NCBI RefSeq assembly: GCF_009688945.1
Contig: NZ_AP021874.1
Location: 4,898,001 to 4,962,000, forward strand
DNA: 64,000 nucleotides
Source of the DNA: Desulfosarcina alkanivorans
GTDB lineage: Bacteria; Desulfobacterota; Desulfobacteria; Desulfobacterales; Desulfosarcinaceae
Direction: 5' to 3'
Position numbers and translations under genes: made by a program. Below, piece by piece: positions 39,041 through 50,400 of this stretch (within the stretch, counting starts at the first letter, position 1; each line of letters begins with the position of its first letter). The notes beneath the pieces are model-generated. The model made no database searches, was not told the DNA's origin, and worked only from the letters and a program-made list of their open reading frames with translations.

Positions 39041-40399
39041 ATGGAACCCATTGAAAAAAAACGACAAAAAAAACATGTGCTCGTTCGAATCGTTATCTGC
39101 ACGCTGATTCTGTTGATCGGTTGGGCGGGGATGAACGGATTGGCAAGCCTGAAACAACCGCCCGCCGAGGCCAAAACCGAAGAGCGGGCCATCAAGGTGC
39201 AGGCCGCAACGGTTCACCCACGGGATTATCCGGTGTCGATCACCGGATATGGTGAGGCCAGGGCCCTGACAGTGGTGACCCTGGCCCCGGAAGTCTCCGG
39301 CCGGGTGATAAGCACCCACCCGACCCTCAAGACCGGGCAGATCATTCCTGCCGGCGACGTGATGTTCCGGATCGATCCGGCTGATTACGAGGCCGGCCTT
39401 CTGGAGGCCAGAGCCGGTGTGGCCCAGTGGCAAAATTCGGTGGACCGTCTGAAAAAGCAGTTTGCCATCGACACCCGGCGGGCCAAAACCCTGGCGCGAA
39501 GCGCCCAACTGGCCCGCACCGAATTCGAACGGATCCGGCAATTGTTCGAGACGGACCGGGTCGGCACCCGATCCGGGGTGGATCAGGCGGAACGTGCCTA
39601 TAACAGCGCCACGGACCAGGCGGACCTGATCGCTCAAGCCGTCAGCCTTTACCCGCTGCAGATCCGGGAGGCCGAAAGCAGCCTTCTGTCGGCAACAGCC
39701 CGTCTCACGCTGGCCGAAACCAACCTCTCCCGCTGCACGGTCAGGGCGCCCTTCGATGCCCGGATCAAATCGGTTTCGGTGGAGACCGGCCAGTATGTCT
39801 CTCCCGGTCAGAACGTATTGACCCTGGCCGACGATTCGGTACTGGAAATTCAGGTCCCCCTGGACAGTCGGGATGCCCGTCATTGGCTGCAGTTTGAAAC
39901 CCCGTCCAGCGACCGGCCGCCCAGCGCCTGGTTTGCCCGCCTCACGCCTGTTGACTGCACGATCCGCTGGACCGAAGACAAGACCGGATCAGCCTGGACC
40001 GGCCGCCTGAACCGGGTGGTCAAGTTCGACCAGCAGACCCGGACGCTCACCGTGGCGGTGCGTATCACCGCCGAATCGGCCATGGGCAACGGCGACCGGA
40101 CGCTGCCGCTGGTGGAGGGGATGTTCTGTACGGTTGATATTCCCGGCCGGACCATGCGGGACGTCTACCGACTGCCGCGGCAGGCCGTGAGCTTTGAAAA
40201 CAAGAGTTACCTGGTGAACGCCGACAACCGGCTCCAGACGGTCGACGTGACCGTGGCACGGATCGAGGGAGAGTCCGTTTATGTGGGCCGGGGACTCAAT
40301 CCGGGTGACACGGTGATCCTTACCCGACTCATCGACCCGCTTGAAAATGCCTTGCTGGAAATCGCGACGACCACGGCCGACGGGGAGCAGCGATCATGA
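39041..40399 (+). CDS. RND efflux periplasmic adaptor (HlyD/AcrA family)
   Basis: 452 residues. One N-terminal anchor helix (about 12-32) precedes the lipoyl half GYGEARALTVVTLAPEVSGRVIS near 68. A long alpha-hairpin follows (about 115-225: ARAGVAQWQNSVDRLKKQFA, LARTEFERIRQLFETDRVGT), and the second lipoyl half has CTVRAPFDARIKSVSVETGQYVSPGQ near 240. The beta-barrel and membrane-proximal domains come last. Joins the inner-membrane pump to the outer-membrane channel. Its end overlaps the pump gene by four bases. Confidence 0.9.
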   Translation: MEPIEKKRQKKHVLVRIVICTLILLIGWAGMNGLASLKQPPAEAKTEERAIKVQAATVHPRDYPVSITGYGEARALTVVTLAPEVSGRVISTHPTLKTGQIIPAGDVMFRIDPADYEAGLLEARAGVAQWQNSVDRLKKQFAIDTRRAKTLARSAQLARTEFERIRQLFETDRVGTRSGVDQAERAYNSATDQADLIAQAVSLYPLQIREAESSLLSATARLTLAETNLSRCTVRAPFDARIKSVSVETGQYVSPGQNVLTLADDSVLEIQVPLDSRDARHWLQFETPSSDRPPSAWFARLTPVDCTIRWTEDKTGSAWTGRLNRVVKFDQQTRTLTVAVRITAESAMGNGDRTLPLVEGMFCTVDIPGRTMRDVYRLPRQAVSFENKSYLVNADNRLQTVDVTVARIEGESVYVGRGLNPGDTVILTRLIDPLENALLEIATTTADGEQRS

Positions 40400-43300
40400 A
40401 ACGGATACTTGCCGCCTTTGCCAGGAATACCGTTTTCGCCAATATCCTCCTGGCGCTGATTTTTATTGCCGGCTATATCGCTTCGTCCAACATGATTCGT
40501 GAGACATTCCCGGAATTCTCCCTGGACATGATTACCATCTCGGTGCCCTATCCCGGCGCCGACCCGGAAGAGGTCGAAGAAGGCATCAGCCGCAAGATCG
40601 AAGAGGCGATCGAGGGGTTGCAGGGCATCAAGCAGTATACCACCGAGTCTTCGGAGGGATTTGGATCAGCCAATATCGAAGTCCGTGAGGACTACGACCT
40701 GGACGAGGTGCTCGACCGGGTGCGGACCAGGGTCAACGCCATCTCCACGTTTCCGGTCGATGCCGAAAAGCCGGTGATCAGCGAACTGCTGCTCAAGGAC
40801 GTGGTGACGCTGCTGTACCTGTCCGGGGACATGTCCGAACGGCGGATCAAGGAATGGTCCGAGCAGATCAAGGACGAGATCCAGCAGTTGCCGGATATTT
40901 CTCAGGTGGAGACCTTCGGGGCGCGGGATTACGAAATCGCCATCGAAGTTTCCGAAGAGCGGCTGCGCCAGTACGGCATCTCTTTTTCCGAGGTGGCCGG
41001 CGCCATCCGCCGAAGCAGCCTCAACCTGGCCGGCGGGACCATACGCACCCGTGAGGAGGAGATCCGGGTTCGTACCATGGGAAGAAAATATACGGGCGAG
41101 GAGCTGGCCTCGATCGTGGTCCTGGCCCGGCCGGAAGGCGATGTGGTCACCCTGGACCGACTGGCCCGGATCGATGACGGATTCACCGAGGATCCCATTG
41201 CCGCCTCCATCAACGGGGAGCCGGCCGTCCTTCTGATTGTATACAAGACGCCGGAAGAAGATGCCCTCAAGATTTCCAGAACCATTGAGCGGTATATCGA
41301 TGAAAAGCAGAATCAAACGCCCGCCGGCGCCACCATTGAAGTGCTGTACGACAACACCGACATGCTGCGTGCACGCATTGACCTGCTGCTGAAAAACGGC
41401 ATCATCGGGCTGTGTATCGTTTTTCTGCTGCTGTGGTGTTTTCTCAATGTCCGACTCTCTTTCTGGGCAGGCATGGGGATACCCATTTCCATCGCCGGTG
41501 CGCTGGTGATCCTCTGGGCCATGGGCGGAACCATCAACATGATTTCTCTTTTCGGCCTCATCATGGTGCTGGGTATCGTGGTGGACGATGCCATCGTGGT
41601 GGGAGAGGCCATCTACGTTCATCGCAAGCAGGGCAAGACCGCCCTTAAGGCCGCGGTGGAAGGCGTATCGGAAGTCGGTATGCCGGTAATCGCCGCCATA
41701 CTTACCACCATTGTGGCTTTCCTGCCGCTTTTTTACGTGGGCGGCATCATGGGCAAGTTTATCTCTATTCTTCCCGCCGTGGTGATCGCCTGCCTGGTGG
41801 TGTCGCTGGTGGAGTGCCTCTTTTTATTGCCGGCCCATCTGAGCCACCTCCCGGACCCCAACCGAACCAAGGATCAGGATCCCCGGCTGATCCGCCGGCT
41901 TACTGCGGTCCAGCAGACCACCTCCCGTTGGATGGAGCGGTTCGTTGCCCGCGTATATCTGCCGTTTCTCAGCAAAGCCCTTCACTGGCGGTACATCTCG
42001 CTTGCCACGGCGATCACCGTGCTGATGTTGACCATCGGCCTGGTGAGAAGCGGCATCATCAAGTTCGAGGTGTTCCCGAAACTGGACGGGTTCATCATGA
42101 CCGCCACGGCAGAGTTTCCCAGCGGCACCCCGCCGGAGACCACCCGGCGGGCCATCCGGGAAATTGAGGCGGCGTTGATGCGTCTGGAAGCAAAAACCCA
42201 GACCCGTTCAGGGGCGCCGTTGGTGGAGGACCGGTTGACCCTGGTGGGACAGACCCTCAGTGAGATGCCCAAGGTGGGCCCCCACTATGGCTCCGTCCAG
42301 GCCATCCTTCTGGATTCGGAAGTCAGGGGGATCCATGCCGAGGAACTGATGGTGCAGTGGGAAAAGGAAATCGGCATCCTTCCCGGCATCAAATCACTGA
42401 CCTTTGCGGGTATGGAGGCCGGACCGCCGGGTGATCCCATCGAGGTGTGGCTGCAGGGCCACGATATGGGCGATATCCTTGAAGCGGCCGATGAACTGAT
42501 GGACCGGTTGAGAAAATTCGAAGGCGTATACCAGATCCGTACTGATTTCTCTCCCGGTAAGAACGAGATGCGGTTAACGCTCAAGCCAGAAGCCAGGGCG
42601 CTCGGGCTCACCGTTGAGGACCTGGCCCGGCAGATATACGCCGGCTACTACGGAGACGAAGCGCTGCGACTGCAACGGGGCAGAGATGACATCCGTGTCA
42701 AGGTCCGCTATACGGCTGACGAGCGCAGCCGCCTGTCCGACCTGGACCGGGTCCGCATCCGCACCGCCGGCGGGGTCGAAGTTCCGCTTATGTCCGTTGC
42801 CGACGTCACCTTTGCCCCCGGCTACTCCACCATTACGCGTACCGACGGCATGCGTCGGGTGGCCGTGAGTGCCGGTGTCGACACCAACAAGGCCAACGCC
42901 AACGAGATTTTTGCGGAGTTGTCGGCCAATTATTTCCCCCGGCTGAAGAAACGCCATCCCGGATTGTTCGTTGATCTTCAGGGGGAACAGAAGAAAATGC
43001 GCGAATCCTTCGGCAGCCTTTTCATCGGTTTTCCCATAGCGGTCCTGGGTATCTTCGTTGTCATCGCCACCATGTTTCGCTCCTATGTCCAACCCTTCGT
43101 GATCATGTTCACCGTCCCCTTCGGAATTATCGGTGCCGTGTTCGGCCACCTGCTCCTGGGCTACGACCTGTCCATCATGAGCATTTTCGGTATGGTGGCG
43201 CTCACCGGGGTGGTGGTCAATGACGCCATCGTGCTCATCGAACGCATCAATGAGAATCTTGCCTGCGGAATGCCTTATTTTGAGGCAATCCTTCAAGGGG

Positions 43301-43632
43301 GTGCCCGGCGCTTCCGGGCCATCTTCCTGACCACGCTGAGTACGGTGGGCGGGCTGTCCCCTCTGATCCTGGAAACCGATTTCCAGGCCAAATTCCTCAT
43401 CCCCATGGCCCTTTCCATCGCCGCCGGCGTGGCTTTTGCCACGGTTCTCACCCTGGTGCTTATCCCCAGCCTGCTGGCCATCCTGAACGACCTGCGGTTG
43501 GTGGTCCACCGGGTCCGGCACGGCCGATGGCCCCGGCGTCTTGACGTGGAACCGGCCAGGACCCGGCATGACGATCCACTGGCCGACGGTCACGGGCAAC
43601 GGCCCTCACCGTCTGCCGATGTGTGCACCTAG
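40396..43632 (+). CDS. RND multidrug/efflux pump, inner-membrane subunit
   Basis: 1078 residues, typical of AcrB/MexB relatives. Helix 1 (FANILLALIFIAGY), first porter domain with YPGADPEEVEEGISRKIEEAIEGLQGI near 51, the proton-relay helix GIVVDDAIVVGEAIYVHR near 395 with its Asp pair, two six-helix bundles, and TGVVVNDAIVLIERINENL near 937. The C-terminal 40 residues are charged and unstructured. Drives export of drugs or organic compounds by the proton gradient. Substrate not readable. It is in the marR-adaptor-pump-tolC row. Confidence 0.92.
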   Translation: MKRILAAFARNTVFANILLALIFIAGYIASSNMIRETFPEFSLDMITISVPYPGADPEEVEEGISRKIEEAIEGLQGIKQYTTESSEGFGSANIEVREDYDLDEVLDRVRTRVNAISTFPVDAEKPVISELLLKDVVTLLYLSGDMSERRIKEWSEQIKDEIQQLPDISQVETFGARDYEIAIEVSEERLRQYGISFSEVAGAIRRSSLNLAGGTIRTREEEIRVRTMGRKYTGEELASIVVLARPEGDVVTLDRLARIDDGFTEDPIAASINGEPAVLLIVYKTPEEDALKISRTIERYIDEKQNQTPAGATIEVLYDNTDMLRARIDLLLKNGIIGLCIVFLLLWCFLNVRLSFWAGMGIPISIAGALVILWAMGGTINMISLFGLIMVLGIVVDDAIVVGEAIYVHRKQGKTALKAAVEGVSEVGMPVIAAILTTIVAFLPLFYVGGIMGKFISILPAVVIACLVVSLVECLFLLPAHLSHLPDPNRTKDQDPRLIRRLTAVQQTTSRWMERFVARVYLPFLSKALHWRYISLATAITVLMLTIGLVRSGIIKFEVFPKLDGFIMTATAEFPSGTPPETTRRAIREIEAALMRLEAKTQTRSGAPLVEDRLTLVGQTLSEMPKVGPHYGSVQAILLDSEVRGIHAEELMVQWEKEIGILPGIKSLTFAGMEAGPPGDPIEVWLQGHDMGDILEAADELMDRLRKFEGVYQIRTDFSPGKNEMRLTLKPEARALGLTVEDLARQIYAGYYGDEALRLQRGRDDIRVKVRYTADERSRLSDLDRVRIRTAGGVEVPLMSVADVTFAPGYSTITRTDGMRRVAVSAGVDTNKANANEIFAELSANYFPRLKKRHPGLFVDLQGEQKKMRESFGSLFIGFPIAVLGIFVVIATMFRSYVQPFVIMFTVPFGIIGAVFGHLLLGYDLSIMSIFGMVALTGVVVNDAIVLIERINENLACGMPYFEAILQGGARRFRAIFLTTLSTVGGLSPLILETDFQAKFLIPMALSIAAGVAFATVLTLVLIPSLLAILNDLRLVVHRVRHGRWPRRLDVEPARTRHDDPLADGHGQRPSPSADVCT

Positions 43633-43666
43633 TCCCTTAAAACCAAGTCAGGAGAGAATGGCAACG

Positions 43667-45112
43667 ATGAAAAAACGCACTTTAGGCTATGCCCTGCCCA
43701 TGCTCTACTGGATGCTCGCCCTGTCGCTGGCGGGTGTTGCCCAGGCACCCGCAGCCACGGGGGCTTCCGTCAGCGGACCTGCCGGCCGGGACATGACGGT
43801 CGACTGGGCCGCCATGTCCGTCCTGGACCTCGACGACGCTGTGGCCATTGCCATGGCCGGCAACCCCGGGCTGGACGCCGCGGCGGCGCGCGTCAGGCAG
43901 GCCAAGGCCCAGGTGGACCAGGCCCGATCCACTTACTGGCCACGGCTGGACGCGAACGCGTCGGGGGCCCGGGTGGAGCTTTCCGGGAACAGCTACCGGC
44001 AAAATCTGGCCAGCGCCCGACTGCTGAATCCGTCCGCCACCATCGCGGATCCCGAGGAATACTACAATGCTGATCTGACCGCCTCATGGACCTTGTTTGA
44101 CGGGTTTGAACGAAAATTTTCCAATGCCGCGGCCCGCTATGGCGAGCAATCCAGCACCGCCGCCTTGAATGATGCCCGCCGGTTGCTGATTTCCGCCGTG
44201 GCCCTCTCCTTTTTTTCCGCCCAACTGGCCCTGGAGAACATTGCCATCGCCAGAGCCGATGAGGCGTTCAACCAGCGCCAGCTGGACGATGCCGAGGCCC
44301 GCCAGCGGGTGGGAACCGGATCGTTCAGCGATGTGCTTAATTTTCAGGTGCGTAAAAATCAGGCCAAAACCACCCGCATCAATCAGGAATACCAGTACGA
44401 AATTGCCCTGTATGGGCTTGCCGCCCTGATGGGGCTGCCCGAATCCCGGTTGCCGGCGCACGTGCAGCTGGCCCATTTGTCTCCGGAGACGGCCGATGAA
44501 CTGGCCGCCCCGACCGTGGACCCATTGATTCTCGGAGCCATGAAGCATCGTCCGGACATCCAGCAGGTCCAGTGGCAGATCAAGCAGGTCGAGGCACAGG
44601 TCAAAATTGCCCGGTCCGACTTCTATCCAACTGTTTTTGTCACCGGCAGCCTGGACGGTGAACGGACCGGGAATCCAGATTTGGGACGGGACGATTTCGG
44701 CAACCGTGTGCAGGTAGGGCTGTCTTACAACCTTTTTTCCGGAGGCTTCACCCGGGCCCGGGTCCGGGAGGTCCGGCAGCAGAGAATTGAGCTGGACAAG
44801 CGCCTGGAAGAGCTGATCCTGTCCGCTACCTCGGACATCCGCAGCTCCGCGGCCCTGGTGACCACGGCCCAGGTGCAGGTGGCCCTCCAGCGGGAAAATG
44901 TGGATCTGGTGCAGCTTACCCGAGACCTGGTGGAAAAAGAATACAACGCCGGGCAGGGGTCCCTGGTGCGCCTTAACGAAGCCCAGCGGGACCTGACCAC
45001 CGCCCAGAGCAATCTGGCCCTGGCCCTGGTCGGGCTGCGCCAGGCATGGGTGGAGCTGGAAACCCGATCGGGAACCCTTCTGGCGACCTACGGCATTTCC
45101 GAAACACCCTGA
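43667..45112 (+). CDS. TolC-family outer-membrane efflux protein
   Basis: 481 residues from 43667. Signal peptide of about 30 residues (ends AQAPAA). Two outer-membrane-efflux repeats follow: LDDAVAIAMAGNPGLDAAAARVRQAKAQVDQARSTYWP near the start and the matching MKHRPDIQQVQWQIKQVEAQVKIARSDFYPTV in the middle. Long coiled coils follow each. It forms the trimeric channel for the RND pump encoded upstream. AGGAG precedes two in-frame ATGs at 43658 (3-base spacing) and 43667 (12-base spacing); the second is preferred because MKKRTLGYAL begins a normal signal peptide. Confidence 0.88.
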   Translation: MKKRTLGYALPMLYWMLALSLAGVAQAPAATGASVSGPAGRDMTVDWAAMSVLDLDDAVAIAMAGNPGLDAAAARVRQAKAQVDQARSTYWPRLDANASGARVELSGNSYRQNLASARLLNPSATIADPEEYYNADLTASWTLFDGFERKFSNAAARYGEQSSTAALNDARRLLISAVALSFFSAQLALENIAIARADEAFNQRQLDDAEARQRVGTGSFSDVLNFQVRKNQAKTTRINQEYQYEIALYGLAALMGLPESRLPAHVQLAHLSPETADELAAPTVDPLILGAMKHRPDIQQVQWQIKQVEAQVKIARSDFYPTVFVTGSLDGERTGNPDLGRDDFGNRVQVGLSYNLFSGGFTRARVREVRQQRIELDKRLEELILSATSDIRSSAALVTTAQVQVALQRENVDLVQLTRDLVEKEYNAGQGSLVRLNEAQRDLTTAQSNLALALVGLRQAWVELETRSGTLLATYGISETP

Positions 45113-45200
45113 TATCGTTGTCACCGCTTGTCACCGCCGTTCATTGGTGATAGACCCGCCCTTTCAACGAACCATCCTGACACAGGGAGCCGTCACCGTC

Positions 45201-46379
45201 GTGGACCATGTCAAAAAAAATCCCATGTTTCTCTACCTGGTGGTGCTCACCATCGGCTCCACGGTGGGGCTGCAGGCGTGGACGACCCTGTTCAACAATT
45301 TTGCCGTCGAAGTGGCCCGGCTGGACGGCGACGGCATCGGGATGATCCAGTCCATCCGGGAGATCCCCGGCTTTCTGGCCCTGCTGGCCATTTTTGTCAT
45401 TCGTCTCATCCCGGAACACCGGCTCTCCGCCCTGTCCATTCTGCTGCTGGGGGTGGGCATTGCCGCCACCGGGTGCTTTCCCTCCTTTGCGGGCCTGGCC
45501 CTGACCACCCTGGTGATGAGTTTCGGGTTTCACTACTACGAAACCACCAATATGTCCCTGACCCTGCAGTATTTCGACAGGCACACCTCACCGTGGGTGT
45601 TCGGCAAGCTGCGCAGCATCTCCGCCGCATCGAGCATTGTCGTGGGGGTGTTTATCTTTTTCATGGCCTCGGTGCTGGACTTTTCGCGCATCTACCTGCT
45701 TGTCGGGGGGGGCATCTCGGCGGTGGCCCTGTGGGGGTTTTCCCGCCGGCCCGCGAGTACTGACGTCGTTCCCCAGCGCAAGCGGATGGTCCTGCGAAAA
45801 CGTTACTGGCTTTATTATTTTCTCGCCTTCATGGCCGGCGCCCGGCGCCAGATTTTCATTGCTTTCTCTGTGCTGCTTCTCGTTCAGAAGTTCGGGTATT
45901 CGGTCCAGGCGGTGACCTCTCTTTTCGTGCTCAACAATTGCATCAATTTCTTTCTTAGCCCCACCATCGGCCGCGCCATCATCCGCTTCGGCGAGCGCAA
46001 GGTGCTTACCGTCGAATACACCAGCCTGGTTGCCGTTTTTTTAGCCTATGCCTTCACCGACTCCAGATGGGTGGCCGGCGGCCTGTATATCCTTGACCAC
46101 ATATTTTTTAATTTCGGCATGGCCATCAACACCTATTTCCAGAAGGTGGGCGACCCCGGCGACATGGCGCCCACCATGGCCGTCGGGTTCACCATCAACC
46201 ATATTGCCGCCGTATTTCTGCCCGCCATTGGCGGTTATTTCTGGATTATCGATTACCGCATTCCCTTTATCGCCGGCGCCGTCATGGCTTCGATCTCACT
46301 GATTGCCGTCCAGAAGATCCATACCCCGCCATCGTTTCCGGCTGCAGCCGGTTCCCTGAAAAACACCCCGGGACGGTAA
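45201..46379 (+). CDS. MFS transporter
   Basis: About 392 residues with 11-12 predicted helices. LYLVVLTIGSTVGLQAWTTLFNNFAVEVA opens the first helix; IQSIREIPGFLALLAIFVIRLIPEHR is the loop 2-3 region. FGYSVQAVTSLFVLNNCINFFLSPTIGRAIIRFGERKVL marks the second half. The substrate is unknown. The start is uncertain: GTG at 45201 has GGGAG 11 bases upstream, while the frame extends to a GTG at 45144 without a ribosome site. It follows the tolC gene by about 90 bases and may be part of the same efflux operon. Confidence 0.8.
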   Translation: MDHVKKNPMFLYLVVLTIGSTVGLQAWTTLFNNFAVEVARLDGDGIGMIQSIREIPGFLALLAIFVIRLIPEHRLSALSILLLGVGIAATGCFPSFAGLALTTLVMSFGFHYYETTNMSLTLQYFDRHTSPWVFGKLRSISAASSIVVGVFIFFMASVLDFSRIYLLVGGGISAVALWGFSRRPASTDVVPQRKRMVLRKRYWLYYFLAFMAGARRQIFIAFSVLLLVQKFGYSVQAVTSLFVLNNCINFFLSPTIGRAIIRFGERKVLTVEYTSLVAVFLAYAFTDSRWVAGGLYILDHIFFNFGMAINTYFQKVGDPGDMAPTMAVGFTINHIAAVFLPAIGGYFWIIDYRIPFIAGAVMASISLIAVQKIHTPPSFPAAAGSLKNTPGR

Positions 46380-46596
46380 TGTTTTTGACCTGAAGGGCCA
46401 ATAACGGTATAGCATCACCATGACGCAGCGCTGATGGCGACTGTCATCTGCCGAAACGGCGGTTCCGAAGCGGCGAATGGCGTCAACACCGCTGCACCAG
46501 TGTTTATCGGCGGGGCGTTGTGCACCGTATCCACCAACGCCTCAACCAGACATTGCTGTTGTGAAAATTGCAGTGTCCGGACGGAAAGAACATCCG

Positions 46597-47364
46597 ATGC
46601 GCATTCTTGCCCTTTTCTTTTTAATACTGCTTCGGGTCGGTCTGCCGGCAACATGGGCACATGACATCGTTCTCGTGGCCGACCCATGGCCGCCGTTCAA
46701 CATGGAACCGGGCGGTGACCGGGAAGGCTACCTTATCGATGTGGCCCGGGCGGTGTTTGAACCCGCCGGTTACACCGTGACCTACCGGACCGTTCCCTGG
46801 AAACGGGCGATCGAGGGTGTCCGCACCGGCAGGTATACCGGCGCCGTCGGGGCCTCTAACACCGATGCCGCCGGTTTTGTCTTCCCCGATGAAGAATTGG
46901 CCCGCAACACACTCGCCTTTTTCACCCGGGGCGACCATCCGTGGGTATTCGATGGCCCGGCGTCCATCGAGACGGTCTCGCTGGGCGTTGCCGCCGGATA
47001 CGATTACCGGCAGTGGCTCAACGGGTATATCGCCGCACATCGCAACGATGAGCAGCGGGTCCAGGTTATTGCCGGCGTTCAGCCCCTGAAGCAGAACCTG
47101 AAAAAGTTGCTGCTCGAGCGTATCGATGTTGTCGTGGACACGGAGGCCGCCATCCGCTATACGGCCAAAGAGATGGGGATTTGGGAACAGATCAAGTTTG
47201 CCGGTCACGGGGTGGAACCCGCCTACATCCATATCGCTTTTTCACCGGCCCTGGCCGAGTCTCCCGAGCTGGCGGGCCTGCTGTCCAGGGGCATCGTCAA
47301 CCTGCGGCGCAGCGGACGGCTGAAGGAGATTCTCGACCGATATGGGTTGCATGACTGGAAGTGA
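46597..47364 (+). CDS. periplasmic solute-binding protein, SBP_bac_3 type
   Basis: 255 residues. Signal peptide 1-21 (ends TWA). The mature chain starts VLVADPWPPFNMEPGGDREGYLIDVARAVFEPAG, the usual amino-acid-binding-protein opening, and includes FVFPDEELARNTLAFFTRGD and LLLERIDVVVDTEAAIRYTAKEMG. No ABC permease or ATPase gene is nearby. It is followed by a sensor kinase gene that itself has a periplasmic binding domain, so it may present a ligand for sensing rather than uptake. ATG at 46597 with GGAAAG upstream; the frame is open further back without a ribosome site. Confidence 0.82.
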   Translation: MRILALFFLILLRVGLPATWAHDIVLVADPWPPFNMEPGGDREGYLIDVARAVFEPAGYTVTYRTVPWKRAIEGVRTGRYTGAVGASNTDAAGFVFPDEELARNTLAFFTRGDHPWVFDGPASIETVSLGVAAGYDYRQWLNGYIAAHRNDEQRVQVIAGVQPLKQNLKKLLLERIDVVVDTEAAIRYTAKEMGIWEQIKFAGHGVEPAYIHIAFSPALAESPELAGLLSRGIVNLRRSGRLKEILDRYGLHDWK

Positions 47365-47422
47365 TATCGGCTTGATCCCCTGTTGGCCACCTCCTTTCGG
47401 AGCGAGGGGGCGGTGGTTCCGA

Positions 47423-50400
47423 ATGGGTCATGACGCACCCGGCCGGCGACCCCATCAGGGACGTGTCCGTTTCGACCGTTTCATGAACGGCGGGCTCCCG
47501 ATCATCATATTGTTGGCATGGGCAACCGCATTTTTTGTTTTTTCCCCCTTCGTTTCAAACGGTCACGCATCCACCCCCGCCGCCGTATTGATGATCAATG
47601 CCTACCATCCGGGATACCGCTGGAGCGATCAGCTGGTCCAGGGGGTTCGCGACACCCTCATGGCGGCGGCGCCCCAGACCCGGCTTTACGTGGAGCATCT
47701 GGACAGCAAGCGGCTGTATTCACCCCCTGCTTTCGATCGTCTGGCCGACCTGATCGGTGAAAAATATCGCCACATCTCTTTCAATGCCGTCATTGCGGCG
47801 GACAACAATTCGATCCGCTTCCTGAAAAAACACCGCCAATCACTGTTTGCCGGTATACCGGTGGTCATCTGCGGCGCCAACGATTTGAATCCGGCCGACC
47901 TGGATGGCATGGCTCCCGTCACGGGCGTCAATGAGGCGGCCGATGTGCGTGCAACCATTGACCTGGCCCTGAAATTGATGCCCGCGGTGCGGCGCATCGT
48001 GGTGGTCAATGACACCACCCCCACCGGCCGTCAGGTCCACCGTGAAATCCAGCGGGCCAGTGAGGCATTTTCGGACCGAATCGCCTTCGTCTATTGGGAT
48101 GACCTGCGACGGGAAGACCTGATCCGGCGGCTGGCCGGTTTGAATCACGGCGACATGGTGCTCTATACGTTTTTGTTCAAAGACCGTTCCGGTGATTATT
48201 TCGCCTACGACGACAGCGCCCAGCGCATCTGCAGCGCTTCGCCGGTGCCTGTTTTCGGCCTGTGGGAGTTCAACCTCGGACACGGCATCATCGGGGGGAA
48301 ACTGGTCAGCGGTGTCACCCAGGGACAGGCGGCGGGTAAAATGGTCCTGCGGATCCTCGGCGGCGAAAAAACCGATACCATTCCCCTGTTAATGGAAAGC
48401 CCGAACCGGTTTGCATTTGATTATCGTGTGCTGGAACGTTTCGGCTTCCGTGAATCCGACCTGCCGGCAGACAGCCTGATCATCAACAGGCCGACGTCCA
48501 TCTACGAGGCCTACCGAGCGCTGATCTGGTGTGGCATCGTCGCTTTTGCTGGAATGATCATTTTGATCCTTTTTTTGCTGGTGAACATCGACAAGCGCAG
48601 AAAAATGGAACGGGATCTTCGGGAAAGCCGTCAGAGCCTCAAAAGTATTACCGACAACATCCCCGGTGTGGTCTATCAGTTCCATGCCGCGGCCGACGGG
48701 CAATACGGACTTAATTATGTAAACGACAAAGCATCTGACATCTTCGACCTGCAGCCGACGCCGGACACCTTTTTCGAGGCCTTCTCTGCCCGTATCCATG
48801 AGGCTGACCGTGAACGATTTTTCACCTCCATTGCAGATGCCGTTGCCGCCGCCGGCCCCTGGCATTTCCAGGGCCGATTCGTACACCCCTCAGATGGGGT
48901 CATGTGGTTTTCAGGCAGCGCCGTGCCCCGAACAGTGAACGGCCAAATCATTTTCGACGGGGTCCTCATGGACATCTCCGAGTTGAAAAAAGCTGACGCG
49001 GCCTTGACGGATGCCAACCGAATGCTGCGGCTGGTTCTGGACACCATCCCCGTGCGCGTGTTCTGGAAAGACAAGGCATGCCGCTACCTGGGCTGCAACC
49101 AGCCGTTTGCCGGCGATGCCGGGCGGTCACGCCCCGACGAACTGATTGGCAAGGACGATTTTTCATTTCCATGGGGAACGGATCAAGCCGATTTATATCG
49201 CCGGGATGATCTGATGGTGATGCGTACGGGAAAACCCAAGATAAATTATGAAGAGCCCCAAACCACCCTGGACAATCGAACCATCTGGCTCCAGACCAGC
49301 AAGGTTCCCATGCGTGATGCGCAGGACAACGTCATCGGCGTTCTGGGCACGTACCAGGATATTACCGAGCGCAAACTGGCCGGAGAAGAACTCCGGAAAC
49401 TGCGCAATTACCTGACGAATATCATCAATTCCATGCCATCCGTACTGGTGGGGGTCGACACCCAGGGGCGGGTGACCCAGTGGAACAGGCAGGCCGAACA
49501 GATGACGGGGATGACTTTCGAAAAGGTTCGTTCGCAGCCGGTGGCGAGGGTTTTCCCCCGGTTGATGGACGAAATGGACCGTATCAGAACCGCCATCACG
49601 GACCGCCGGGTCCTCAGGGATTTAAAGATTCCCAGAACGGAAAATGGGGAGACCCGTTTTGAGGATGTGACCATATTCCCGCTGGTGGCCAACGGTATTG
49701 AGGGGGCGGTGATCCGTGTGGACGATGTCACCGATCGGGTGCGCATGGAAGAAATGGTGATCCAGAGCGAGAAAATGCTTTCCGTCGGCGGACTTGCTGC
49801 GGGCATGGCTCACGAAATCAACAATCCCCTGGCCGGTATTCTTCAGAATACGGCCGTTCTGGAAAATCGGCTCTCCGGCGATCTGCCGGCCAACCGGAAA
49901 GCCGCTGAAACCGCCGGGACGACCATGCCGGCGATCTGTCATTACCTGGAACTGCGTCAATTGCCCGCCATGCTGGACAACATCCGGACCTCCGGAAACC
50001 GGGCGGCGGCCATCGTCAAGAACATGCTCAGCTTCGCCAGAAAAAGCGACCGCATCACATCCAGCCATGAACTCACATCGCTGCTGGATCAGACCATCGA
50101 ACTGGCCCGGACGGACTACGACATGAAAAAGCGCTATGACTTTAAACAGATTCACATCGTCCGGGAGTATGACGACACGGTCATACCCGTGCCTTGTGAA
50201 GGCAGCAAGATTCAGCAGGTGTTCCTGAATATCCTCAAAAATGGTGCCGAAGCCATGGCCGATCGGAAAGTTACACAGGCGCCGCCATTATTTGTCCTGC
50301 GGGTAAAAGAAGAGGGGGTGTGGGTTCGGGTTGAGATCGAAGACAATGGCCCGGGGATGGATGAGAAAACCCGCCGCCGCATCTTTGAACCCTTTTTCAC